DNA of 64,000 bases from CAVYXK01 sp963708245 (lineage in GTDB: Bacteria; Pseudomonadota; Alphaproteobacteria; Acetobacterales; Acetobacteraceae), in the NCBI GenBank assembly GCA_963708245.1, contig OY970201.1, positions 124,001 to 188,000 on the forward strand, written 5' to 3'. This document shows, piece after piece, positions 52,202-60,718 of the stretch (within the stretch, counting starts at the first letter, position 1; every line of letters starts with the position of its first letter). Both the position numbers and the translations under genes were made by a program. The notes under the pieces were generated by a model that was given only the letters and a program-made list of their open reading frames with translations, ran no database searches and was not told the origin of the DNA.

Positions 52202-52742
52202 TTAAGCATATGTCGCCGGTGCCTGGGCAGGGGCTCTCCCTGATCCGCAGATACCAAGCGCCGTTTCTGCAGCCGTCCGCCTCGCCATCAAGGCTCTGGC
52301 CGAGAACAGCTGCCGGTCGCTTCAGCGACACGAGCTTGAAGCCGCAAGGCAGCGGAGGTGCCCGATTGCAAACGCGGGCGCCGGAATCAGCCGATTCGGA
52401 AGAGTTCAGAACACCACCTGTGCATAGGATCCGTAGAATTAGCTGTGGTCACCGGAAACAGCAGAACCGGTAGATCCTACGCCAGCAGGCTGACTGAACG
52501 TCCGGTTTTCAGAACTGTATCAAGCACTCCGAACGGCGAGGATGGGCGCGAAGCAGCCGGCGCACAACTACGCTGAGTGTCTGGTTCCTGGACCGCCTCG
52601 CAGGCGGGCTGACTTATGGCGGATTCGGGACCCAAAGCGGTTTCCGGTGGCACGATCGGGCGATCCCGGAGCCAGACATTCAGCATCGCCGGGCGCCGTT
52701 CGCCACGCCGGAGACGTGAATCGCGCCTCACGCAGCCGCAAG
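52202..52742. other. 540-bp stretch without a convincing gene
   Basis: Nothing recognisable on either strand. It contains a copy of the short CCGCTTTGGGT motif on the minus strand near 52632-52644. Confidence 0.5.
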
Positions 52743-53366
52743 CTATCCGCGCCCCAACGAGCCTTGCGATGTCTTCGTGCGAATGATCAGTTCCTCCAGG
52801 AAATCGAGCCTGTCCTGACCCCAGAATGGCTCGCCTTCGAAAATGTAAAACGGCGACCCGAAGACCCCGTCGGCAGGGGCGCCGTCGCTGTAATGGTCAT
52901 ACTCCGTGCCCACCTCCTTCGCATCGGCCTCACCGAGAAGAATATTCGGATCCGATACGAACTGTCCGGCTATGGCAAGCAGCGTCGCCCGGTCGCTGAT
53001 ATCGCGGTCCTCGGCCCATAGCGCATGCATCACGGCCTGCGTCAGTCCGTGAAGATCACCGCCACGCCGCTTCGCAGCGATCAGCAGCCGCGACGCGGGC
53101 TCGTCGTCGACCGGGAAATACCTCGGTTCGATGTTGCAAGTCATGCCAAGCCGCGCGCGCCAGCGCTTAAGTTCCCATATCCTTTCGGCCTGGCGCTGCG
53201 CGGCGCGCTGCCCAAGCGATATGCCTCCCGTGCGCTTGTAGACCTCCAGCAGCCGCACCGGTCTGAAATCCGCCTCGACCCCATGCCGTTTGCAGATCGA
53301 TTCGAGCCGTGGTCCACCCAGATAGGCCCAATCGGAGATCACCCAGAAATAGTAGATCAGGCGCAT
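52743..53366 (-). CDS. 2-hydroxychromene-2-carboxylate isomerase-like protein (DsbA/GST kappa fold)
   Basis: A 207-residue thioredoxin-fold protein. The N-terminus LIYYFWVISDWAYLGGPRLESICKRHG has the Ser used by HCCA isomerases for glutathione binding instead of a Cys-x-x-Cys motif. Later SDGAPADGVFGSPFYIFEGEPFWGQDRLDFLEELI is the conserved cis-Pro and C-terminal part. In naphthalene degraders this family isomerises chromene carboxylate; here no aromatic-pathway genes are adjacent, so the substrate is unknown. 53367-53719, before the next gene, has no feature I can name. Confidence 0.88.
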   Translation of the reverse strand: MRLIYYFWVISDWAYLGGPRLESICKRHGVEADFRPVRLLEVYKRTGGISLGQRAAQRQAERIWELKRWRARLGMTCNIEPRYFPVDDEPASRLLIAAKRRGGDLHGLTQAVMHALWAEDRDISDRATLLAIAGQFVSDPNILLGEADAKEVGTEYDHYSDGAPADGVFGSPFYIFEGEPFWGQDRLDFLEELIIRTKTSQGSLGRG

Positions 53367-53719
53367 GACCCGGGAGTTCCCTGCAAAGGTCGATCACTCT
53401 GAAGAGTGAACGAAGGTAACGGCAAAGCGCGGCCCGCGACAACGACAGCTTGGGACGGGCCTCTGTGGCTGGATGTCTGCTTCAGAGCATAGCGCAGTTT
53501 TGCCTCAATGGCTGGCTTGGGCGCAGTCCTGCCGGTGCAGCAGCACGACGAACGTCTGCTCCCGGGAATTGCTCAATAGCCGCCCAATGACAGACTTGGG
53601 TCGGAAGGTCGGATGCCAGACCGGCATCGAACGCCCAGGTCGCGTAAGCTATAGATAGGACGCTCGCCGTGGTAACGTGGCAGGTCGGGCGGCTTTTATT
53701 CTGGGGGGGGAACAGGCTG

Positions 53720-54715
53720 ATGACCGCGAGAAACGCCCATGCGATCCAGATGCGGAATTACGGGCCGCCTGAGGTGCTAACTTATGGCGAGATTTCTCTC
53801 CCACCCCTCGAACCAGGCGAGGTGCGGATCAGGACCATAGCTGCGGCAGTGAACCATACGGACCTCGAGATCCGCGCTGGCAACTGGCCTGTGACAAAGG
53901 CCGACCCCTTCCCTTACGTCCCCGGAGTGGAAGTCATCGGGGATATCGAGGAAGTGGGAGAGTCGGTCAACGACATTCGTCAAGGCGACCGCGTGATAAC
54001 GATGATGCAGGGACTCGGCGGTGTTCGCGCGGAACGATCCGGGGGCTATGCCGAATACGTCACTGTGGCCGCCGCTGCGGTTGCACCAGTCCCTTCGGGG
54101 ATTGATCCGTACGATATGGCCGCAATCGGTCTGGTCGGGGTGACCGCCTACGAGGGCCTACGCCGGATTGGACCTCTCGCCGGCCGAAGAGTCGTCATTA
54201 CGGGTGCGGCTGGCGGTATCGGATCGGCAGCGACGGCGATTGCTCGCGCTGAGAACGCTTCGGTGCTTGGTTTGGTCGCGAGCCCGGCACAGGTCGACTA
54301 TGTCCGCGCACTTGGCGCGGACGACGTCATCATCTCACCAAAGGACGGGCCGCTGACGTCACTGCAGCCCGAGAGCGTGGACGGTGTCCTCGATGCTGTT
54401 GGCGGCAACCTGTTCGGGCCTTGCGTAGAGGCGTTGCGCTCTACCGGCGTCCTGTCGCTTGTCGGGGCGGTTGCGGGCGGTGACGTCCGATTCGATGCTT
54501 GGCGATTGACCCGCCCGGTGACGCTCACCGGGTATTCGTCCGAGAGCCTGGATGGACTGGCTCTCCGCAACGCGGTCACAGCACTTGCCGGCTGGCTTGC
54601 CAGCGGCGCAATCAAGCCCGCGGCTCGTACGATAGTGCCACTGGCCGAGGCGGCTCACGCACATGCATTGCTGGAGCGGGGAGGCGTGACCGGTCGCGTG
54701 CTTCTCGTTCCGTAA
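53720..54715 (+). CDS. Zinc-independent quinone oxidoreductase (MDR superfamily)
   Basis: A 331-residue NADPH-dependent reductase. The GroES-like N-terminal half has AIQMRNYGPPEVLTYGEISLPPLEPGEVRIRT and GVEVIGDIEEVGESVNDIRQGDRV. The Rossmann half has VVITGAAGGIGSAATAIA and VDGVLDAVGGNLF. No structural zinc Cys cluster or catalytic Cys is seen, so it is Qor-like rather than an alcohol dehydrogenase. ATG at 53720; an upstream in-frame start at 53669 lacks a ribosome site. The 3' end lies 205 bases before the group II intron's 3' end. Confidence 0.9.
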   Translation: MTARNAHAIQMRNYGPPEVLTYGEISLPPLEPGEVRIRTIAAAVNHTDLEIRAGNWPVTKADPFPYVPGVEVIGDIEEVGESVNDIRQGDRVITMMQGLGGVRAERSGGYAEYVTVAAAAVAPVPSGIDPYDMAAIGLVGVTAYEGLRRIGPLAGRRVVITGAAGGIGSAATAIARAENASVLGLVASPAQVDYVRALGADDVIISPKDGPLTSLQPESVDGVLDAVGGNLFGPCVEALRSTGVLSLVGAVAGGDVRFDAWRLTRPVTLTGYSSESLDGLALRNAVTALAGWLASGAIKPAARTIVPLAEAAHAHALLERGGVTGRVLLVP

Positions 54716-54919
54716 GCGGCGACCGTGACGCGCTCAGCCAGCAAGCGCCAAACAGGCAAAGAGGTGCGAGGCCGAACGGCCGCTTTGGGTCGACTCCGGC
54801 GGTTCGGCCGACGGCGGGCTACCGCCGCTCGGGGTAGAGTAGGGATGTGGCGCGGTGGCTGTAGGTCGGGCATATCCGTTGCCGCCCCTTTCGTCTGGCG
54901 GTGCCTTAACGGCCTGACC

Positions 54920-56819
54920 GTAGCTCCGTTTCCACACCCCTCTCATCGAACGTGGCGTGCGAATTTCCCGCACCACGCTCTCGGACAAGACGTCACGCTT
55001 TCGTCCACGACACGCCGTGCCCAAGCCGGGTCAGGCGTACGAGCCCGAAGTACCCGTAGAGGTGCGAGAGTGGATAAGTTCCGCTCCTGCTCCGTCTGAC
55101 CTTGTGCTTGAAGCGCAGCCACCGACGCAACCGCACAGCCGCGTAGTTGTCGAGTGCCCGATACGCCTTGTTGACGGTACCTACGTTAAAGTAGTTCGCC
55201 CAACCGCGCAGCGTACTGTTCAACTTCTCCACCAGCTCTGTGGTCTCTTGCCATGATCCCGCTCGGTTGGTCAGCGTGTGGATTCTCTCAACCGCACGCG
55301 TGATGCTCTTCTTCGATGGCCGGTGCCCCAGGCGTGCCTGGCCGGTTCTCGCCGAATACATCCGACCGAACGTGTAGCCCAAGAAATCGAACTCGCCTTC
55401 CGGCACCTTGCAGATGCGTGTCTTCTCCTCGTTGACCGTTAGCTTCAGCTTGCCCATGATCCCGCGCAGGTGCTGCAAGGCCTCTTCGGCTTTACCCTTC
55501 CTGCACAGGATCACGAGATCGTCCGCATAGGTCACGATGCGCGAGCCGAGGCTGCGCTCCAGCCCGAGCTTCTTCCACCCCAGCACGAACCGGCGCATGT
55601 AAAGGTTCGCCAGCAGCGGTGAGATGGGTGAGCCTTGCGGGATGCCTCGTCGATTGTCCCGCGCCTCCGTCGTGCGTGTCTTCCGGCCTCGTCGGTCGGT
55701 TTCTTCCACGGGGCATTCCAGCCACATCTTGATCAGATGCAGTACGCGCCGATCAACGATCCTGCGCGCTACCGACATCATGAGTTGGGTGTGGGGAATG
55801 CTGCCGAAGTAGTCCGCGAGGTCGGCGTCGACGACATCCGGATGGCCACGGAACACCAGTTCTTCCACCTCTACCACCGCCTGCTGCGCGTTGCGCCCGG
55901 GACGGTAGGCGTATTGCTCTGATGGAAGATCGGCTTCGAAGATCGGTTCCAGCACCAGCATTGCTGCTGTCATGCAGACCCGATCCCGCAAGGTCGAGAT
56001 GCCCAGCGGCCTGAGCTTGCCGTTGGCTTTCGGGATAGACACCCGCCTGATAGGGTCCGGTCGGTAGGTCTCCTGCTTGAGCGCAAGCGCCAGTTCGCCA
56101 AGCCACCGCTTCAACCCGTACGCTTCGACATCCGCGAAATCCTGCCCATCGATACCCGATGCGCCCTTGTTGGAACGGCACTGGGCATAGGCACGGGCCA
56201 GGATGTCCTCGCGGTTGATCTTGTCATACAGGGCGTAGAAGCGATACCCGGCTTCTGCCTTCGCTTTTGCGTGTAACGCCATCTGCAATTTCTGAACACT
56301 GTTCGGAGTTGATAGGTTGCCCAATCTCCAGGTCCCTCATCACTTGCTGCGTCTGTCTTGAACTGAGGTCCCTTCCCTCCCCCGGCATTACCCGGCTTCC
56401 GCGGTACTACGAACCTCTCCGCCACCCCGCCGCGCCCGGCCTGTCCCTCGCGGGCGTCCGGTTGGCCATCCCTGGCCACGCATCGGGGCTTCCCGTGTTG
56501 CGTACGCTTTCCTTGTGTGCATGCCGCCGCCACTACCCCGGTGCAGCGGATGGGTGTACTCGTCGCTCAAAAATCACCCACCCGTATCAGCCTTCCCCGG
56601 TCCCACTGCCGAGTCGGCCTGCACATTGTCCTTTTCGAGGTTTGCTCAGCGTTCACTCACGTTGCGGCCTACACACTCGCGCGGTCACCTATACGTGGCC
56701 GCTATCCGAAGGCTTCAGACACTTCGTCACCTCCATGCCTGCTCCGGTTGCTTCCGGCTGGAGCGGTTGCCGGGCGGGGCTTGCACCCGCTGGAGAAGCG
56801 CCGCCTTTTCACGGCGCAC
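54920..56819 (-). mobile_element. Group II intron with maturase gene (about 1.9 kb)
   Basis: On the minus strand the element begins GTGCGCC at 56819, the standard 5' end, followed by a long structured region without a gene (56325-56819). The maturase gene is followed by domain V at 54948-54982, with arms GAGAGCGTGG and CGCCACGTTC around a GAAA loop, 35 nt as expected, and then a short domain VI ending in CTAC at 54920, the 3' end pattern AY. The 3' boundary is approximate to a few bases. It lies between a quinone reductase gene and the desuccinylase-like gene, not inside a recognised gene. Confidence 0.85.
54993..56324 (-). CDS. ltrA: Group II intron reverse transcriptase/maturase, no endonuclease domain
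   Basis: A 443-residue protein that helps intron splicing and copying. RT domain: NKGASGIDGQDF (RT0-1), SIPKANGKLRPLGISTLRDRVCMTAAMLVLEPIFEADL, YAYRPGRNAQQAV, VVDADLADYFGSIPH, GIPQGSPISPLLANLYM and the catalytic YADDLVILC. The maturase X domain follows (RGWANYFNVGTVNKAYRALDNYAAVRLRRWLRFKHK), ending SHLYGYFGLVRL. There is no HNH endonuclease motif after it, so mobility would use a replication fork or lagging-strand primer. Intact. Confidence 0.95.
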   Translation of the reverse strand: MGNLSTPNSVQKLQMALHAKAKAEAGYRFYALYDKINREDILARAYAQCRSNKGASGIDGQDFADVEAYGLKRWLGELALALKQETYRPDPIRRVSIPKANGKLRPLGISTLRDRVCMTAAMLVLEPIFEADLPSEQYAYRPGRNAQQAVVEVEELVFRGHPDVVDADLADYFGSIPHTQLMMSVARRIVDRRVLHLIKMWLECPVEETDRRGRKTRTTEARDNRRGIPQGSPISPLLANLYMRRFVLGWKKLGLERSLGSRIVTYADDLVILCRKGKAEEALQHLRGIMGKLKLTVNEEKTRICKVPEGEFDFLGYTFGRMYSARTGQARLGHRPSKKSITRAVERIHTLTNRAGSWQETTELVEKLNSTLRGWANYFNVGTVNKAYRALDNYAAVRLRRWLRFKHKVRRSRSGTYPLSHLYGYFGLVRLTRLGHGVSWTKA

Positions 56820-57013
56820 GTGGGAAGCGGGCATAGTTGATCTGCCCCACCACGTCTCCATTGCGGACTGTTGAGCATTGCTCGACAACGAACAAGTCGA
56901 CCGGAAAGGCGTGTCGTCAGCGTGTCGGCGTATTCGATCGCAGAAGCCTGACTTCCGCAACGAAAGTCATCGAGCGGCGCATTTTTTTTGTAAGATCACT
57001 CTCGCGACTAAAC

Positions 57014-58216
57014 TCACTCAGAGTAATCCACTGGGTCCTCCGGGGGCGCATTGTTGTAGAAGATGAACACCAGTGGCGTGCCGGGCTCGGCTGTCGCGTC
57101 GGTGCGATAACCGGAGACCTCGCCGGCCACACCGCTGGTGTATTCCGCGACGACTTCGCCAAAGGTATTGCGCTGGATTGCAACCCTCTGTCCGACGTCG
57201 ACCTTGTCGTTCAGCTTGATCAAAAGCTCAACGAATCCACCATGGGTTGCGAGGATGGTGTGCCCGCTGTTGGCGACGAAGAGGCCCGTGTCCCGTCCGG
57301 TGCGGCCCATCGGGCCGACGATGATTCCGTGGTGTTTGAGCACATTCTTCGTGCCCTCCACGAACAGTGGGATCATCGCGTGATCCAAGATGCGCGGGGC
57401 ACCGATCTCAGGCGTGAAAGCCGGGATGCCCACATTAATCAACGCGTTCGCCAGGAGAGTGGGATAGGCAGGGTTGTCAAAAATCTGATTGATCGGATAC
57501 AGCTCCGCCATCGCCCGAACCTCGGGCAGGTCCATCCGGGCAAGATGAAACGCTGTTATATCCATCCCGGTCGCCCCGGTATGGAAATCTATCGCGTAGT
57601 CGGCGTTCGGCCTGAAGAGCCTGTTGAATAGGAGCCCGGCGTGCCGGCTGGGCGCACTGGCGCCATTCTCATTCCCGGGCCACTCGCGATTGATGTCGAT
57701 GAGGTCAATTCCCCTTCCTGAATTGGACCATCGACGTGCCATGCCTTCAAGGGCCGGACGGGATACGTCTAGAATCGCCATGACCGCGCCCGACATCTCG
57801 GCCGGATTGAGTTGGCTCATGACGGTCTGTATCGTGTGCACGGGACTGATCTCGTCGCCGTGCACACCGCCGATGAGGGCGACGCACTTGCCTGGCTTCG
57901 CCCCCTTGGCGACCATCACAGACACATACCAGTGCTGACCCGTGGGCATCTGCACGCCCTGGAAATAGAAGAGGTGCTCGCCGGGTTCCAGGTCGTTGAC
58001 ATCGAGCGCGCTGATGACCTTCTTCCCCTGGATCACGTCACCAGTGTAGACAGTTCCTCGTGGAGCGCCCCGTGCTGAACCGGCCGCGGGCGCTGTTTTG
58101 CCTTGGGCATTCGCAGCACCGGTATTGGCCGCGAGGACTGCCGAGGCGCCGACCGAGGCAATGGTCGACATCATAAAGTCGCGGCGATCGAGCCCGTCCT
58201 TTGGTTCGTCCGACAT
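57014..58216 (-). CDS. Succinylglutamate desuccinylase/aspartoacylase-family zinc hydrolase, Tat-exported
   Basis: An M14-like zinc amidohydrolase of about 400 residues. The start at 58216 (MSDEPKDGLDRRDFMMSTIASVG) gives a twin-arginine signal, so it is exported to the periplasm; the frame is open upstream to 58483 with poor coding character. Zinc ligands are His and Glu in LIGGVHGDEISPVH and His in YAIDFHTGATGMD. The C-terminal part forms the beta domain (GGFVELLIKLNDKVDVGQRVAIQRN). The substrate is some N-acyl or amide compound. 56820-57013 between it and the intron holds no gene. Confidence 0.88.
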   Translation of the reverse strand: MSDEPKDGLDRRDFMMSTIASVGASAVLAANTGAANAQGKTAPAAGSARGAPRGTVYTGDVIQGKKVISALDVNDLEPGEHLFYFQGVQMPTGQHWYVSVMVAKGAKPGKCVALIGGVHGDEISPVHTIQTVMSQLNPAEMSGAVMAILDVSRPALEGMARRWSNSGRGIDLIDINREWPGNENGASAPSRHAGLLFNRLFRPNADYAIDFHTGATGMDITAFHLARMDLPEVRAMAELYPINQIFDNPAYPTLLANALINVGIPAFTPEIGAPRILDHAMIPLFVEGTKNVLKHHGIIVGPMGRTGRDTGLFVANSGHTILATHGGFVELLIKLNDKVDVGQRVAIQRNTFGEVVAEYTSGVAGEVSGYRTDATAEPGTPLVFIFYNNAPPEDPVDYSE

Positions 58217-58785
58217 GGCGAGTGGTCCTTGTATCACGTACGAAAGTGAAGGATCTGCTACCAACCACGGTAAGGTCGCAGAAGACCTTTGCAACAGCTC
58301 ACTACTCGACGCCAGTAACGGTCTCTGGTTTGTTACTTTCCGCAGATCCGCTGCGCGTGCTCGTCTGACAGGTGATGGAGCCGAGCGCAGGCCGGCCGTG
58401 GCGGCTTCAGCGGACGTCCGCGTAGGGCTAAGACCGGGAGGCGGCCGGCAGTGAAGGTCAGCTAAGGGGTCGAGACCAGTCATTGGATAGGCCGGCTAGT
58501 ATAAGAAGATTCAGGCTGATGCACGCAGATAGCGACAAGCTGAATGGCAATCCGCCGGATTTCGAGACGTGGCCTAGCGAAATCGAGCAACAGACAGAGC
58601 CGGATGGGCCGGCCTCCTGCTCGCTGCTCCCTGCTTCCGCAGGGACAAGTTTCGCAGGAACAAGCTTCGCCAGCCATGACAATGGAAGGCCGTCATGCGA
58701 TGCCTCGAATTAAACCGGACAGCCGAGGCGCCCATGCCGGCATCTCCATCGTCGATGCGGCTGCTGCCATCTCTCACATCGTGAG
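58217..58785. other. 570-bp non-coding stretch with short tandem repeat
   Basis: Includes the promoter region of the desuccinylase-like gene and the two-unit repeat at 58641-58670 (AGGGACAAGTTTCGC, then AGGAACAAGCTTCGC, 13 of 15 matches). No gene is recognised on either strand. Confidence 0.55.
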
Positions 58786-59145
58786 GTGAACTACCGCCAC
58801 GCCTTCCATGCCGGGAATTTCGGCGATTGCGTCAAGCACACCCTGCTGGTGTTCGACGAGCTTGGGCGGGTATGGCAGGATGCGCTGGCCGGACGGCCAG
58901 TTTCCTTGCAGCAACGTGCCCAGGTGCGTCTCGCTGCCTGCCATTCGACGCAATGCGCGATCGAGGCGGTCGATCTCGTCTACGCACTCGCCGGGGGATC
59001 GTCGCTCTACGAGGGCAATCGGCTCGAGCGCTGCTTCCGAGATATCCATGCGGCGGGGCAGCACGTCGCGGTGGCACCCATGGCCAATCAAGAGCCCGTC
59101 GGGCGCGTGCTGTTCGGGCTCGATCCGGGCATGGGACGGTTTTAG
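58786..59145 (+). pseudogene. Chimeric remnant: RlmJ N-terminus fused to acyl-CoA dehydrogenase-type C-terminus
   Basis: The frame opens with MNYRHAFHAGNFGDCVKHTLL, the start of 23S rRNA methyltransferase RlmJ, but changes abruptly near 58848. What follows (LAACHSTQCAIEAVDLVYAL, then SSLYEGNRLERCFRDIHAAG and AMANQEPVGRVLFGLDPG-like) matches the C-terminal domain of the acyl-CoA dehydrogenase-type flavin monooxygenases. Neither gene is otherwise present. The methyltransferase catalytic part and the flavin-binding parts are missing, so no function is expected. This is a fusion made by deletion. Confidence 0.7.
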
Positions 59146-59262
59146 CCCGTCTCACCGGCTAGAAGGTGGCGCGGCCGCGACCGCGCAGCGGCGGTTGCAT
59201 GCTCGGGGCCGCAACAGAAAAAATTGGCAATAGTGCGCAACGAGCTCGCAAGGCGACGGGTT

Positions 59263-60126
59263 ATGTCTCCACGAAAGATCGACGCGGACGCGACCTTGCC
59301 GGCAAAGCCGCTCCTGGCCGGAACTTTCAGTGACGCGGGGCGGATTGCCAACCGTTTTTCGCCAATGCAAAGAGCCCTGGCGCTCGAACGGGATTTTGGG
59401 TCGGCACCAGCCGGCGAGACGCGGCCGTGGGAGGCCCGGACGGCACCCCCTGCTCTTGAGCCCCGTTCTGGGGCGGCCAAGTTGTCGAAGTCCCGCGCCC
59501 GCGAGGCCCACCAACAGGCCATGCTGGGTGCTCGGCTTGCGGGAAAGGGTCAGCACGCCCAGGCGATCGCCCGGTTCCGCCGCTCGATTGAAATCGATCC
59601 AACTTCGGCAATCGTGTTCCACGATCTTGGCTATACATGCCTGCAGACCGGCCGTCTTGAGGAGGCGGTGAGCGCGTTCACCACGGCGGTCCGACTCAAG
59701 CCCGATCTCGCCAGTGCCCAAGAGCACCTGGCCTACACACTCGACCAGCTCGGCCGTACCCCCCAGGCGCTTGCGGCTTACCAGGCGGCGACGCGGCTGG
59801 AGCCCGAACGCCAGATGGCGCAGTTCCGGCTCGGACAGCTCTATCTCGGGCGCGGGCGGGGCGCCGAGGCCGCCGCCGCGTTCCGCGCCGCCGCCTGCGG
59901 TGCCGACCCGCTGATCGGGCAGGTGAGCAAGGCCTATGCGCACCACGCCGCCGGCGACGGGATCGCAGCCGAGGTAATGCTGCGCGCAGTGACCGCGGAG
60001 GCCCCGAACCATGCCGTCGCTCATCTGGTCCTCGGTGAGGTGCTGACGCAATCCGGCCAGACGGCAGAGGCCGCGCGCTGGATCGAACGAGGCATCTCGC
60101 TCAACTCAAACATGGTCGGGGCGTAG
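59263..60126 (+). CDS. TPR repeat protein, probably truncated
   Basis: A 287-residue protein with at least four tetratricopeptide repeats (QAIARFRRSIEIDPTSAIVF, EAVSAFTTAVRLKPDLASAQ, QALAAYQAATRLEPERQMAQ, EAARWIERGISLNSNMVGA). It stops at TAG directly after VGA, with more TPR-like context expected; related acetic acid bacterial proteins continue into a sulfotransferase or other domain. The bases after the stop belong to a decayed MFS gene on the other strand. Start ATG at 59263; a TTG at 59224 is possible. Probable loss of the C-terminal part, but the existing part could still fold. Confidence 0.7.
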   Translation: MSPRKIDADATLPAKPLLAGTFSDAGRIANRFSPMQRALALERDFGSAPAGETRPWEARTAPPALEPRSGAAKLSKSRAREAHQQAMLGARLAGKGQHAQAIARFRRSIEIDPTSAIVFHDLGYTCLQTGRLEEAVSAFTTAVRLKPDLASAQEHLAYTLDQLGRTPQALAAYQAATRLEPERQMAQFRLGQLYLGRGRGAEAAAAFRAAACGADPLIGQVSKAYAHHAAGDGIAAEVMLRAVTAEAPNHAVAHLVLGEVLTQSGQTAEAARWIERGISLNSNMVGA

Positions 60127-60713
60127 CAGGCCTATGCCACCAACGGACCAACCCAGCCGGAGATGGCGGCGATGATGTAAAGCGCGAGCGTCACCAGATT
60201 GGTCGAGAACTCCAAGCTCTGCGCAGCGCACGCGATCCACCCATAGGGTCGCACGCCACCGGGTCGGGTCCTTGCGTATATCGGCGAGGAACGCAGTCGG
60301 TCGTGGTCGGGGGACCTCGACGTTCTCGTCCGGCAGCGTATCCAGTCTGTCGCCGTACATGCTCTCCGTCACCTGCTTGGCGCTTCACGGAACCGGCCGT
60401 AGCGAATGAGCCACACCGAGGTCTCCGGCAGGTCATGGCGCAAATAGAAGATGACGGCGGCGGGAACTGCTCCGATGCCGAGCGTGACGCGCCAGATCAC
60501 ATCATGCGGCAGGTTGCTAACGATGAAGATGACAATGATCGGGAGGGTGAGCACCTCGCCCAGCGCGAACATGAACTGCCAGCGATTGCCCATGACCTCA
60601 CGCTCGCCGCGAGGCATCAACTCCATGATGTAGGTGTAACCGCTGGAGATATCGCTGCCGAGTGGAATGCCGAGAATAAGGCGGACCACAACCAGCCACG
60701 CCATGCTCGGCAC
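60127..60713 (-). pseudogene. MFS transporter fragment (metabolite:H+ symporter type), frameshifted
   Basis: The minus strand reads PSMAWLVVVRLILGIPLGSDISSGYTYIME, RGEREVMGNRWQFMFALGEV and LPETSVWLIRYGRF, a middle part of an MFS transporter. After REA the frame shifts and continues in another frame as VTESMYGDRLDTLPDENVEV and FLADIRKDPTRWRATLW, and shifts again before the next helix. The N-terminal helices and the C-terminal half are missing. The fragment begins right after the stop of the enolase-superfamily gene and ends at the TPR gene. Confidence 0.8.
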
Positions 60714-60718
60714 GAAGG

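Noticed and set aside
54993..56324. Reverse transcriptase as a retron or diversity-generating element
   Set aside because: The maturase X domain, the GTGCG 5' end and a 35-nt domain V identify it as a group II intron maturase. No template/variable repeat pair or msr/msd-like RNA was seen.
59152..60051. A 299-codon frame on the minus strand
   Set aside because: It mirrors the plus-strand TPR gene, has no family and no ribosome site.
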